A DNA stretch of 64,000 nucleotides from Sipunculus nudus. Taxonomy: Eukaryota; Annelida; Sipuncula; Golfingiida; Sipunculidae. Location of the stretch: NCBI GenBank assembly GCA_026874595.1, contig CM049322.1:59832886-59896885 (forward strand). Reading direction: 5' to 3'. The notes under the pieces were generated by a model that did not search any database, was not told the origin of the DNA, and worked only from the letters and a program-made list of their open reading frames with translations. Below, one piece after another: positions 8,690 through 20,192 of this stretch (position 1 is its first letter; the number at the start of each line of letters is the position of its first letter). The position numbers were made by a program, and so were the translations under genes.

Positions 8690-10915
8690 AATTAAATAAA
8701 ATATGATCCTTTGACGTTCACGTAATCAACGTTACTCTACCCTATCATGTTTGAATATTTATGAGTCCACAAGATCTTTCTGCATATTACCGTCCTACCC
8801 TGGCATGAGATCAGAGGCTTTTATGAACGTGTCACCATGGTGACTCTTGCTTTCATATCTAGGCCACGAGACGTGCAGTCAATCATAATGTAGGTCCGTA
8901 TAATTATCTAGTGACTGATAACTGGCCTTTACAGACATACATGTACAATTTTAAAGCATTTTTCCACCATGTACATAAATTATACATGTATATATATTTT
9001 AACACGACATGGTATGAAATCCTTTAAAAATGTGACCTACATATGTAAAACTGCATTTGTTAACAGGTTGTGAGCTCCGTACACCAGATTTAGTGAATTA
9101 TATGCTTATAGAATACGTCACAGTATATCCAATGAACACTTGCGTATCACGTTAAAGTCGACCTATTTGAAGAACTTTAATTTTTTATGAATACCCCAGC
9201 AATTGGTGTTTCAAGTATGTCAAACACGACTTGATGGTATGGGCGTTGACTGCATGAAAAGCTGTTATGCATGATAATAAGTAATGAAAATATCTGACAA
9301 AATCACAGCATTACTCAACAGCTTGTCTGGAGCATTTAGTCTATAATTGCCAGCAATGGTTGTCTGTATAATTGTCAGCATAGGTTGTCCCCGCGGCTTT
9401 CATCTAACAAATGTGATATACACATGTAAGGCACGTACTCCAATCGCCCCAGATTAAAATATAAACAGATCATAACTTCCGTGTGCAACACTTGAAATAC
9501 ATTACCGAAATGACCCGCTTCACAAGTTGTGTGTTGACTTAACTGGGTTTTTTTCTGCTTTAAGTGTCTTGCCACATGGGTAGGTTTATACATGTACGAT
9601 ATGGTTATTACGTTCAAGACTTTAGCTCTGCGAGATAGGGCCAGACCTGATTAATTTTTGGTTTACAAACACAATGCGGAGGTGCTGAGGACAATAAGGT
9701 AGGAAAACATTAAAAATAAATAAACTTTAAATCCGTCAAATAATTATGTTTTATGGTTGATTGACATGCATTGAAGTAAAATCAAAATGGTCACTCTTAT
9801 TCATGTTTAATATGTGAACTCTCTCGCATATTGCTGTCATTTATTAACATTGCATCCGTGTATTACCATAATACGGTATGTCGCGAAAAATGGGTCACGT
9901 GGTATATGTACAAAGAAGGAAAGAAATCCATCAATACAGCTAACCAGAAAATACGATCAACAAGGTCAACGAGTACGCTGTTCTGTTGCATCAGCCAACC
10001 ACGTGGGTGGAGTTCAGGTCATGTGACTGCTACCGTAAAGCCACCAGTAAATGAAACAGGATGTTTAACTGTATGTTCAGCCTGTAGTTTGGACAGGTGT
10101 TACCACTGGTCGTTTAGAGTAAATTAAAAAAATGTTCCAAAAATTTACAGATACAAGCTCAAGCTTAAGTTTTACACATAATTATTGTGTATTTGTGCCG
10201 CTTTGTATCATGTAATGAGAGAAGGCCATGTATATCAGTAAAAGATAATTACAGGTTACATTGACAATCTTAATTTTATAAAATTATTGGATGATTTCAC
10301 AGCTGTGTGAAGGGTGTATCATTTCATCCTATAAATTTACATATAAAAGTGGCCTATCTTTAAAAAAATCTATATTTATTCATACCAGCAAAAAAAGTAT
10401 TCAGGTCACATTTTAACTGGTCAGTACTGGTAAATTTTATGTTTATAAAACGATATATCGTATTATATGGAAAACTTAACTGGGAAACGTAGCCGCGTGG
10501 TTTTATAGTACAAAACTACACATAAGAGATGCATTAAGAGAAATAAATATAGGTCTATCAGTATTTGAGACAGAACCCATTAAAACATGTTTGGTTCTAT
10601 ATTACAATTGACTGGGAGAAACCAAACCTAACTTGCATGAGAAATTCTAAAATAATCCCAAAATCGAACAGAACCACCTTCTATTTGCCCGGACTGGACA
10701 AGTACATTAACGTCTGTTGTTAAGATGTGAAAGTTATTACACCGTTAAATGTGTCGATGTTTATATACTCATACATGTATTAGCACAGATGGTTTAAACG
10801 TTTGTATACAAAACACTCAAACATGGCCCCTTTTATTTATAATAACACATGTTTAAGAGCAGGTTTATCTGTATAATCGTATTTTGTGCATGTACGGACC
10901 AACGTAAGGAACACA
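8690..10915. other. No feature seen
   Basis: About 2.2 kb of AT-rich sequence with only short chance frames. One perfect 14-bp palindrome, gtcaccatggtgac, occurs at 8831-8844. Confidence 0.5.
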
Positions 10916-11078
10916 AGCATGGACTTAATATGACGTCACCAAGTACGCGATTATACTAATCTCCTAACAGAAGCATGGACTTAACATGACTTCATCAAGT
11001 ACGCGATTTTACTAATCTCCTAACAGAAGCATGGACTTAATATAACGTCGCCAAGTATTATACTAATCTCCTAACAGA
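10916..11078. repeat. Tandem repeat, 56 bp x 3
   Basis: Units begin agcatggacttaa and end ctcctaacaga. The first carries the perfect CRE palindrome TGACGTCA, the second and third have it mutated, and the third has a short deletion. Confidence 0.9.
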
Positions 11079-11123
11079 TGGAGAAAAGTTACGGTGACCT
11101 TTACCGACTGGATTACCAATCAA

Positions 11124-11336
11124 TCCCCACCAGAGGTCGCTCCGCTACACGCTGCGATCACTCTGTTTAGTCTGTGTACTATCTCTATTTGACCCGATCA
11201 TGACACCGTTTCATTACAGCCAAAAGAAAAACAACATAACTTTGTGGCAAAACTCTACATTTTGACTAGGGCAAGATTTTCATACAAAATGGCGGTTTTC
11301 TAATAAGGATGTTATTGACCTCTGGTGGAGATTGCT
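11124..11336. repeat. Inverted-repeat pair around 210 bp
   Basis: CAATCCCCACCAGAGGTC near 11130 is matched in inverted form by gacctctggtggagattg near 11318. Possibly the ends of a small non-autonomous element. Internal sequence not recognised. Confidence 0.45.
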
Positions 11337-11701
11337 GTTACACAACTCCGTGAAGGCTTATAGCCTTGTTCCTGTCCTCTTTGTTCCCTAGTCGTAAGCT
11401 CCTCTGAATATGTCTACTGATACAGTTATTGGACCAGGGATCAGTCTACATCACTGGCCGAGTGTATCGGTGCTCGATATAATATCAGAATGTCACTAAT
11501 ATAATTATAATACCAAGTTATGCAACACGTGTGGATAAATAATGTCATTTACTGTTCGGGGGAAGGAGAACGCTCAGTTATTGGAATGTACAATCAGGTC
11601 AGATCTCACAAAACTACGGAATGCATCTGATTAAATATCTGATAAAATAATGGTTAAAGCAAAGAGCTTACAATTCACATGTAACATCCTTAGTTGAGGC
11701 A

Positions 11702-11749
<48 letters not shown>

Positions 11750-12485
11750 TTGATTACTTTCTTTCTTTTCTTTCTTTCTTTCTGTGCGTTTGCACTTATC
11801 GTTATGACAACATGACGTTCACCATTAATCACATACATATATATGCACGTTCCTTAATACTATATATAACGTCTAACTTTACCTCGCTCAGTGATGTCCC
11901 AGTTATTACAAGAGTCACATAAAGAACGTGTCATTACTGTTAAGCATCATGGACGTGGTCATCATGGACGTGCTCATCCATTATATAAATATTGTCTACA
12001 CTCACCATTTGTTGTGAAAAAGAGCTCTCGAAAAATATCACTCTCCAAAACAAGTCTTTACGGTAGCGCCAAAACTGTTAATAATCCCTAATTGTGGCAT
12101 GTGGTTGCTTTTGCACGGGAGGGATGTAGTGGTTTGGCACGGGAAGTCATAACACTACTGAACCACAAAGATATTATTGATGTATCTGATGCCGGTACGC
12201 TGGACATTATTCTGCTGGTGCCCCTAGAAATTCATTTTAACTGCATTGAACCAATCAACTAATATTAAAGGGTAAAAAGGACCCCTTCGCTTTTTTTCAA
12301 ACTGTTCTTTCACCCTAAACGCCAAATTTCGAACAAATCAGATTTAAAAAAACTGTTGATTCCTAAGGGACCTTTGTGTGCACGTTGTTTGGACAGCTGG
12401 CTGGAGGTAACAATTCTCCCGGTGGCCTTCACGACATCGATCGGACATAGTTTATAATGTTTCAGCATGATGTAATAGTTGTATC
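11337..12485. other. No gene seen; (TA)n at 11705-11748 and (CTTT)n after it
   Basis: Non-coding sequence with two adjacent microsatellites (TA units, then ctttctttctttt to about 11783). Nothing else supportable. Confidence 0.6.
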
Positions 12486-13085
12486 ACAGGACGCCCCCGC
12501 ACATCTCCCGCCCTCAGCATTATCAGTCTCCTGCATGTTCAGAGAGATAGTGACAGTTTTCAGAGAGTGTTTGTGGGGGGCGTCCTGGCTGTACATATGT
12601 CTGAAGTTGCCGTTGCTGGACTCAACACGACTCAGCATATATTTGTATTGAACTGAAACTTGTAGCCGTGAAAACGCCCTGCCAGTCCATTACCAAAATA
12701 TGCTGAGTCGTGTGTTCACGGCTACAAGTCTCAGTCCAATACAAATATATGTAGAGTAGTGTGTTCACGGCTACAGGTCTCAGTCCAATACAAATATATG
12801 TAGAGTCGTGTGTTCACGGCTACAGGTCTCACTCCAATACCAATATATGTAGAGTCGTGTGTTCACGGCTACAGGTCTCAGTCCAATACAAATATATGTA
12901 GAGCCGCGTTTTCACCGCTACAGGTCCAGCATTGTCACATGACGACGGTCTCTTAATTCAGACCTGTGTACAGCCAGGACGCCCCCGCACATCTCCCGCC
13001 CTTAGCATTATCAGTCTCCCGCATGTTCAGATACTAGTAGATAGTGACAGTTTTCAGAGAGTGTTTGAGTGGGCGTGGTGCCCCA
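12486..13085. repeat. Composite repeat: two ~110-bp direct copies around a 49-bp tandem array
   Basis: Segments 12490-12598 and 12973-13075 are direct copies (ggacgcccccgcacatctcc at both starts, tagtgacagttttcagagag near both ends). Between them is a 49-bp array with units containing tgttcacggctacaggtctc at 12713, 12762, 12811, 12860 and ~12909. A further unit at about 12617-12677 is inverted relative to the rest (cacgactcagcatat on the plus strand). The outer ends have inverted homology: gtacagccaggacgccccc on the right copy, ggggggcgtcctggctgtac at the end of the left copy. Confidence 0.85.
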
Positions 13086-13963
13086 GATAATTTGAGGACG
13101 ACAGATGAACTCTATCTCAGACGGGTACACTCATTGATAAGCAATAAGAGACAGAGCAACGGACTTTGCAGCTAAAGACAAAAAGTCGAAAACTAAACAC
13201 AACCTAAAAAATTCTTTTCCGAAGATTATGACTCCTGTGTTATTCCTAGCCCGAGGCAAAGGTACCAAGGGGTTTAAAACATATATTGATAACATATCAA
13301 ACTGATTGTGAAGTTATATATTATATTAAATATAATATATAATTATATTATCCTAGTATATCTTGTCTAGTTCCTATTCCAGATCGTACCCCAGATGTTA
13401 TATGTTATAGTTCCCTGTTCCTCACTCCTTGCCTAGTAAACAGCCTCTGCACCTGTTAGTTGTAATCGTCGACATGAGACCTGTAGCCGTGGTAGGGCCT
13501 ACGTTCGTGACAACAGTCGTACGGAAAACTGCATTGGAATGGCCATCCATTCTATTGACAAATAATGCAAGCTGTGAATCACACAACCCATGAGAGACAT
13601 GCTTACTTGTGGTCAAAAAATTCAACAAACATGCTCGGAGATTCATCAATATGCTGAGTTATGACAAACTTATGGCTGAATTGTTACAATGACACAATCA
13701 TAGTATACGGTTGATCTAGTGTCATAGCAAAACTGTAGGACGTGGCACGTTTTGTCCCCTCATCCAGTTTTCCAGTGCGATTTTCGATGCAACAAGTTCT
13801 GTCACTCTAGCACTGCGGCAAAATCTCATGTCAGAGATGAAAACTGCCGCTAGATGGCAAATCGATCCCATGCTGTGCAAAGTAGGCTGGCATCAAATCA
13901 CTTTAGATAGACTGGTACCCTATTCATATGTAGATATTTGCTGCCAATCCAAAGCTCTTGAAC

Positions 13964-14019
<56 letters not shown>

Positions 14020-15007
14020 CCCTAATTCATGATAAATACATCACCGATCATTGATTTGAGGACCACTTTTTGTCCTTATAGTATGAATAAAAAACATTTT
14101 TAAGGGAAACCAATAGAATTTCTTTGACTTGTGTAAGAACAAAATTTGTTTTTGGAATTTCTCAGTTTTCCAAATGTGTCTACAAAACACTTAAAACGAG
14201 CTTACATAATACTGTAAGGCCAAATAGGTCATTACATAACTTATTACAAATAAATATAATTCACATGTAATTTTATCTGACACTAGATCTTAAACGACAG
14301 TTACTTAACCACACACTCCACATAATCAAATATTTGAACCGGGGAAACCTTAAACATTGTGTTGTCTAATCATATAAATATGCGGCATAGAATTCATTAA
14401 ATGGTTAACAATCTTGCACCCGAGTGTCTAAATTACGGCTAAACAATATTGTATTATAACTAATCTGTCTACTCACTAATGACATGTAAACAACCGCCAC
14501 TGAATTATACACACTGCAACTGGTGTCACGCATGTGAACTATTGACCTTGAATTCCATGAATTATTGACAAATAAATCGTCAATAGTGCGTGGATACGGC
14601 TTTCCATGACCTTGAACCATGACCAAGAACTTTCGGTGTCCTTTACCTTGACCGCCTTGACATTTTTACATGTGTGTGTTAGTAAGTGGGTCATACCGTC
14701 AATACAAGTATGTAAATGTATAATAAATATAGGTGTTGTGAAGGCTGAGCGTCCTTAAATCAATACTACAAACTTAAAGTGGTTTCTTCATACATATCAA
14801 GTTGTTCCCGGAAACGATTAATCATTTCTTGAAAATATTGATAACCGATGATAGCATCAAGGTTGGTTTGGCAGCAATCGCTGAACCATATACCATGACA
14901 TGTACATATGACATATTCATAATCAGCATACATGGCAAAATATATTATCCAGCACAAACTGGTGGTGGACTACAGTCGACACAGCAGTCTTAACAGAGAA
15001 GACAGAA
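13086..15007. other. No supportable gene; (TA)n at 13965-14014
   Basis: The stretch 13425-13650 is open in several frames on both strands. None resembles a known family, so I do not call it. An AT palindrome lies at about 13316-13345. Confidence 0.45.
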
Positions 15008-15118
15008 TTACTTACAAAATGGTTTTAACAAAGTTGCATTATTGAGGGAGCACTTCTGGGTATCGGCACCGCCTTGTCTAACACAGGCTGAATTACATGC
15101 AGCATTGTTGGAACACAT
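15008..15118 (-). other. Short cysteine-rich open frame, unknown
   Basis: Starting at an ATG at 15118 the minus strand encodes 36 residues with five Cys spaced C-x6-C-x3-C-x10-C-x12-C or close to that, then TAA. A second Cys-rich block in another frame (D-C-C-V-D-C then P-P-P-V-C) follows 20-30 nt later. A GTAAGT occurs at the end of the first block, but the only nearby AG would give a ~27-nt intron, which is too short. There is no signal peptide. It could be a fragment of a secreted peptide gene, a decayed one, or chance. I do not assign a function. Confidence 0.15.
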
Positions 15119-15469
15119 ACGTATTAATGATTTTTTACTTGTTATTTACAACATCTACACACAACGCAAAATAGTTGAATAAGGCCATATTAGAAACATT
15201 TCCTGTTTTATGCAGAAGCCTTTGCAGCAATTAAGTAAAGCAGAAATGCTTATTTTGGCTGATATGATCCAGTATCAACAATAACAAAACTACAACTCTG
15301 TACGCCCCGCTGAGTCCAATTAAGGTAGAAACCACGCCCCGAATCTTGAGCTTGTTCTGTTATTCTCTCGTCAACCTCGCCAGTGCTGTACACGGTATAT
15401 GCTCCTGATGTCGGCAACAGTAGAACTTTTCTTTCAAAGTTCAGCGAGTCCCATAGACTATATAGAAGG

Positions 15470-15670
15470 TTACATTCCAGCTGGACGACTTCGGGGTGGA
15501 CGATTTCGGGATGGACGATATTTCGAATTGACGACATTCTGAATGGACCCTTACTACAGTAGTAATCCCCCGATTACTCCATCTTTAACTCCTTATTATA
15601 CTTATTAAGTTGTATTCTCGTCCATTCGGTATGTCGTCCATCCCGAAGTCGTCCAGCTGGAATGACACCT
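15470..15670. repeat. Inverted repeat with internal 15-bp units
   Basis: The left arm at about 15474-15534 starts cattccagctggacgacttc and continues with near-repeats of tggacgattTCGGGA. The right arm at about 15600-15664 is the inverse, ending gaagtcgtccagctggaatg. The inner ~27 bp match almost perfectly; further out they diverge. The spacer is about 65 bp. Confidence 0.75.
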
Positions 15671-15889
15671 TGGAACTTGGCACACCTTGACCATGAACTC
15701 GGACAAACCATGGCCAGTGGCGTTTGCTTTTAATATCATTTCCCAGCGTATAGTTCGTGAATAAAAACCGTTCTACCTTACTGGTATAATGTATTTTATC
15801 ATATGTATCTAAATTTATATACACATACCTATTATATATATTTTACTCATATACTGATCTTAATCAATAACAGATTTAAAACAGTAATT

Positions 15890-15995
15890 AAGACGTATCA
15901 TTTATAAGGACGTAACAATTATTAGGACGTAACAGTTTTTAGGAGGTAACAGTTATTATCACGTATCAGTTATCATGACGTATAGCTGCGTCACA
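15890..15995. repeat. Short degenerate tandem repeat, GACGTAACAGTTATTAG type
   Basis: About six copies of a ~17-18-bp phrase with gacgtaac or gacgtatc. Followed by a TA-rich region. Confidence 0.7.
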
Positions 15996-16648
15996 GCACG
16001 TGACGATTGGATGTTGTGCAAGATTATGCGTCTCACAAGATGTCACTGAATAAATTTCTTGGTGCCATGAATATACTGAAAAGACATTATTAATTTATAA
16101 AATGCCAAGAAATGACATTCATATATATATATAGAAGGCACGAGTGTCTGAATATTAGGAGAATATACCATGACCTATTCATGACCTCTGTGTTAATTGA
16201 AGATGAAGGTTATCATGGATACAATATGTTAATAAGCCCGCTGGATGTAAGGTTAGGAAAACATGTAAAGACATGACATGTTAAGACTCCGTAATTTATT
16301 ATAGATTGTTTACTAATCTTTGAGCGTTTATAGAAATATCGTCTATTTTGAGAATAACTTGAATTTTAAATAAGGCCGAATTTGAAATTAGGAAACTTTA
16401 TAATCAAGAAGTTCAAACTCTCCTTTACACGATTGATCAGTTATCAAAAAAAGCTGATTGACCTTTGACCTTTTGGAATGGTCGACTCTGTATACGTTGT
16501 GGGTGTTTGTCTTTGCGTTTTTAAATCTGCAGTTCTTAAAAAATAAGTTAAAGATACCGGTTACTTGTCAAATGGAAAACGTGTTTAGGCTGAGTGTGCG
16601 TGTGTCAACTCATGTGTGACCATTGGTTTATCCTGTGCTCTTAACTCG

Positions 16649-16680
<32 letters not shown>

Positions 16681-16681
16681 C

Positions 16682-16728
<47 letters not shown>
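16649..16728. repeat. (TA)n microsatellite with CA interruptions
   Basis: About 40 dinucleotide units, interrupted by catata. Confidence 0.95.
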
Positions 16729-16731
<3 letters not shown>

Positions 16732-17209
16732 CCCCGTAAAATCTGCTTTATTAACGGGCAAAGGTTAGCAAGGCCTGTCCATTATTGCTATGTTTACGCC
16801 ATGCAGGTATGTTATAAATAGGGGTACAGGTAACATATACATGAACCACCACCCGCATGGCCGATACTGAAATGTCAACAGATCGTGATTTTAACCTTGC
16901 CCTTGAACTGTCAAAACACCTGTTTATGTGTTTCGCCTGACTTAAAACTGAGGTTCTTTCATATATAAGGGCAGGCATGCATGACATTTATCCGTTGAGC
17001 TCCGCACTGCGATTTCTTAGATGAGTCATGTCTTAAAGAGCGCTTTTCCTTTTAATACAAACTCCTGTCATATACATAATCATGTTTATGCATATTCCTA
17101 AAACATCGAATAATTCGAGTGAAGCAGATGATTTAAAAAAGTAATTATGGATATAAAAAATAGAAAGCAAGTGGACGGTTTGCCCTTACTTCTCTTAAAC
17201 AAGGGATCC

Positions 17210-18425
17210 ATGGGTCACGTCGCTCAGCTGAATTTTGAAAATTTTAGCAAATGCAAAATATACTTATTTCTTTGATAAGTTTATGAATTTTATAACATAT
17301 ATAACATATATAACTGAAAATATAAGTTAATTCACAATTCTAAAGTGCATCAACATTAATTAATTATTTGGTCAGATAACAAAACATTATGCACAAGATG
17401 TATTTATTTTTTAAGACAAAAACTGTATAAATTTGCAAACTAATAAATATATAAAAATAACATTTGATTTATAATTCACAATTTTAAATTGCACCCCAGC
17501 ATTAAAATTAAGGAAATACAGTTCAAACAATAACAGTTACTGCTAAACACTTGGTGGATGGGTGGGTATGAGAATAACTGTACACCTGACACAGCAGGGG
17601 ATCTCCCCAGTGACCCATGCCAAATCAGGTACCCTGGCACAGCTGACCTCCAGTGACTAAAAGTGGGCTGGCTGGAGTTTCACAATGCCAGTGAATACAA
17701 TATGAGCCTCCAAAAAAAATAAATATTTAGCCTAATTTTGGGTTTTTATTTTCAAATTTGAGATTTTATTAGATTAAATCGTTATGTGTATATGATGTGA
17801 AAATTAAATAAAAATACTTACAGAAAAAAAGTGCAATGGCAAAAATAAGGCAAAATTTAAGGTACTGATTTTATATCATGCTAATAACTTAAAACATTTG
17901 CAAAGTTCTGATCTAACTTTGGGTATACAATTGAATTTTGATTAAATAAAGTTATATCCCTAAAAAAGTCTCTAGCTTCAACAATTTTCATGTTAAGTAA
18001 GCAAAAAAATTTACCTGATTTTTTTACGAAAGGCATTTTGTCTGGACACATAACTTAAAAAATACATAATACTGACTAAATTTTTGAAATGTACATAGGA
18101 AATACATATATAATCAATATCAGATCAGTGGTTTTGATATTGTTCAGTCTTCAAATGTATCAATGGGTTTTATTGGAATTTTTTTGTTTTTCCTTAATAT
18201 CTCATAGGTACGAAGTCGTAGTGACCCAATTTCTGGTATGGTAGGAGAATTTGGGCACATCTAACTCTATGTAAAATTTTAGATTCGTAGTTCTGACGAT
18301 TTCAAAACGTGCCCTGTTAACGGACGTCCGGACGGACGGATGGCCGGCACGACGGACGGACAGACGGACGGACAAAGAACCATCACTATAGCTAAGATGA
18401 CTTATAGTCAGCTGAGCTAAAAATA
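17210..18425. mobile_element. GACG-type dispersed element with TCAGCTGAGC ends
   Basis: GCTCAGCTGA at 17222-17231 is inverted as TCAGCTGAGC at 18408-18417. Close to the right end is a GACG tetranucleotide-like block (18317-18376: ggacggacgg, acagacggacgg). This wording, gtccggacggacgg ... agctgagcta, is familiar from bivalve interspersed repeats (from memory, not checked). The interior is very AT-rich with no open frame of note. Exact ends and target duplication not determined. Confidence 0.5.
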
Positions 18426-19475
18426 ACTGGTGGATTTTGCCAGGTTACATGAAGATAACAAAATGTGCTTCATTACCTTAAATTATGCACATAAAAAAAT
18501 AAAAATGACTCCATTTTCCACGATATCTTCATGAATGATTTGATCCCCGCGGATCAAAGTTTGATGTTGCTCGCCGGGCTTTGTTTCTCGAGCTGTCTCA
18601 GAATCATCGTAATGAGTCACGTGACCTTAAAAAGCACTAGGGCAAAATATAGAGCAGCATAGGGCCCTATACAGCATTCTCTAGAGCACCTGAGCACCTT
18701 CTACAGAAACTTAGAGGAACCTCTAGAGCAATCTAGAGCACGGGAGTGACCACAACACCAAGTTATAAAGCCCCGAGTTCAAGAATGACACTCGCAACAA
18801 TGAAAACTGATGGTTCAGGTATTGCTCCAGCTGTGAGCACACGAAGTAGGAACATGTATTCTCTCTACGGATTATGCTCAGTCCAAAGATGGCACTTATT
18901 GTGTACTGTGAAACTTGTATATGATTGTTTTGCCCGTATGTGAACCATGACATAATCCAAAAGTGGTAAACAAAACGTTTTCCTTCTTGACGATATCAAG
19001 ACTGGGGTGGGCGGAGACGCTGTTTCCCGTCTGTTGTTATTATTGTTGTAAACTTGATACCATTGTTTATGCTCGCGCTGATTTGTTATCGCGTCCTGAC
19101 TGTCATTTCGTTGGACGTTTAAACCTCGGTGAAGCTTTTGTACGTACATACGAGCTATTTGAACCACGTACGCATGCATGCTCCACAGAAAGGACGATTT
19201 TATCCCGTTAATCATGGCATTGTGGTTACTGGTGCTGAAGACATCGGGTATGCTTCTAAATTATAAGTTAAAATCTCGCTAGAATTTCATAGACTCATTT
19301 GATGCCTTTACTATAATTAATAGCCTTTTTATTATTTCTAGCATCATGTATATAAAAAAACTCAAATCATGATTAATAACAAATTACTTCTCGAATCCTC
19401 CTCATTCAACAAAAAGCGCCACTTTAGTATCATGCATAGCGGGAATATTGAAATTACACTTTGGGCCGGCATCCC

Positions 19476-19506
<31 letters not shown>

Positions 19507-20192
19507 ACATCAAATCTCACTGCACGGGGTCCAGGCACAGAGTTGTATGTCATTTTAAAAGCGATGACATCTACGATAAGATAAGTCCCCAGCTGTACAG
19601 CTAGGTGTTCCCACCCTTCCACTCTGTCAACTCATTCACGCATTTTAGCTCTGTCACGCCTGTGAGTAGAACTAAATAAAGCGTACCAATCCTGTATGGA
19701 CAGAACGGCCTTTTACAATTTGACTTTTATCAATAGAACGGCCTTTTCTAATCTCACCCCTTGGATTTCGGACAAACTGACAGCTTATTTTTTGACATAA
19801 CTATTATAAGTACTGCAAGGAGAAACCAGTCAGGACATAAAAAAGTGGTACTTTTTAACAACCTTATTAATATATTTGACAACAAGGGACCTCACCTCCA
19901 AAATAATACAGTAATGAACTCAATTTACACCAACGACATTGTCAAATAAAATTGTCAAAATACAGATACGATCATGCTTTGGATAAAGGAATTAATTCAA
20001 TTGTATACAGGTAACTGTTAATTTGATGAGACGTTTATCCTAACAAGGCTTGATATATATTCCAAAAAAATATCTATTAACTAAACATGCTGTTGTTTTA
20101 GAAGTATCATAATTCATGATTCTGTTCTTTCTTTCTTTCAATCAATCTTTCACCAGGATAACCTAATGTAAAGCTTCAAAGAAAGCAACAAC
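18426..20192. other. No supportable gene; C run plus (CA)n at 19473-19510
   Basis: Several short frames on both strands at 18720-19215 show no family resemblance. A short phrase repeat (agagcacc, tctagagca) occurs at 18650-18745. Otherwise nothing. Confidence 0.45.

Noticed and set aside
8831-8844. GTCACCATGGTGAC as an RFX-type X-box
   Set aside because: Single site with no adjacent gene start; cannot be told from a chance palindrome.
13422-13649. Region open in several frames on both strands
   Set aside because: No frame resembles a known protein; openness in many frames reflects low stop density.
15250-15824. Two minus-strand frames (95 and 79 codons) that faintly recall CUB-like G-R-G-F
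   Set aside because: Only a four-residue resemblance, interrupted by an inverted repeat; no Cys pattern or junctions to support it.
18746-18943. Plus-strand first exon at ATG near 18786 with following GT
   Set aside because: No acceptor partner, promoter or protein resemblance; such ATG-to-GT stretches are common by chance.
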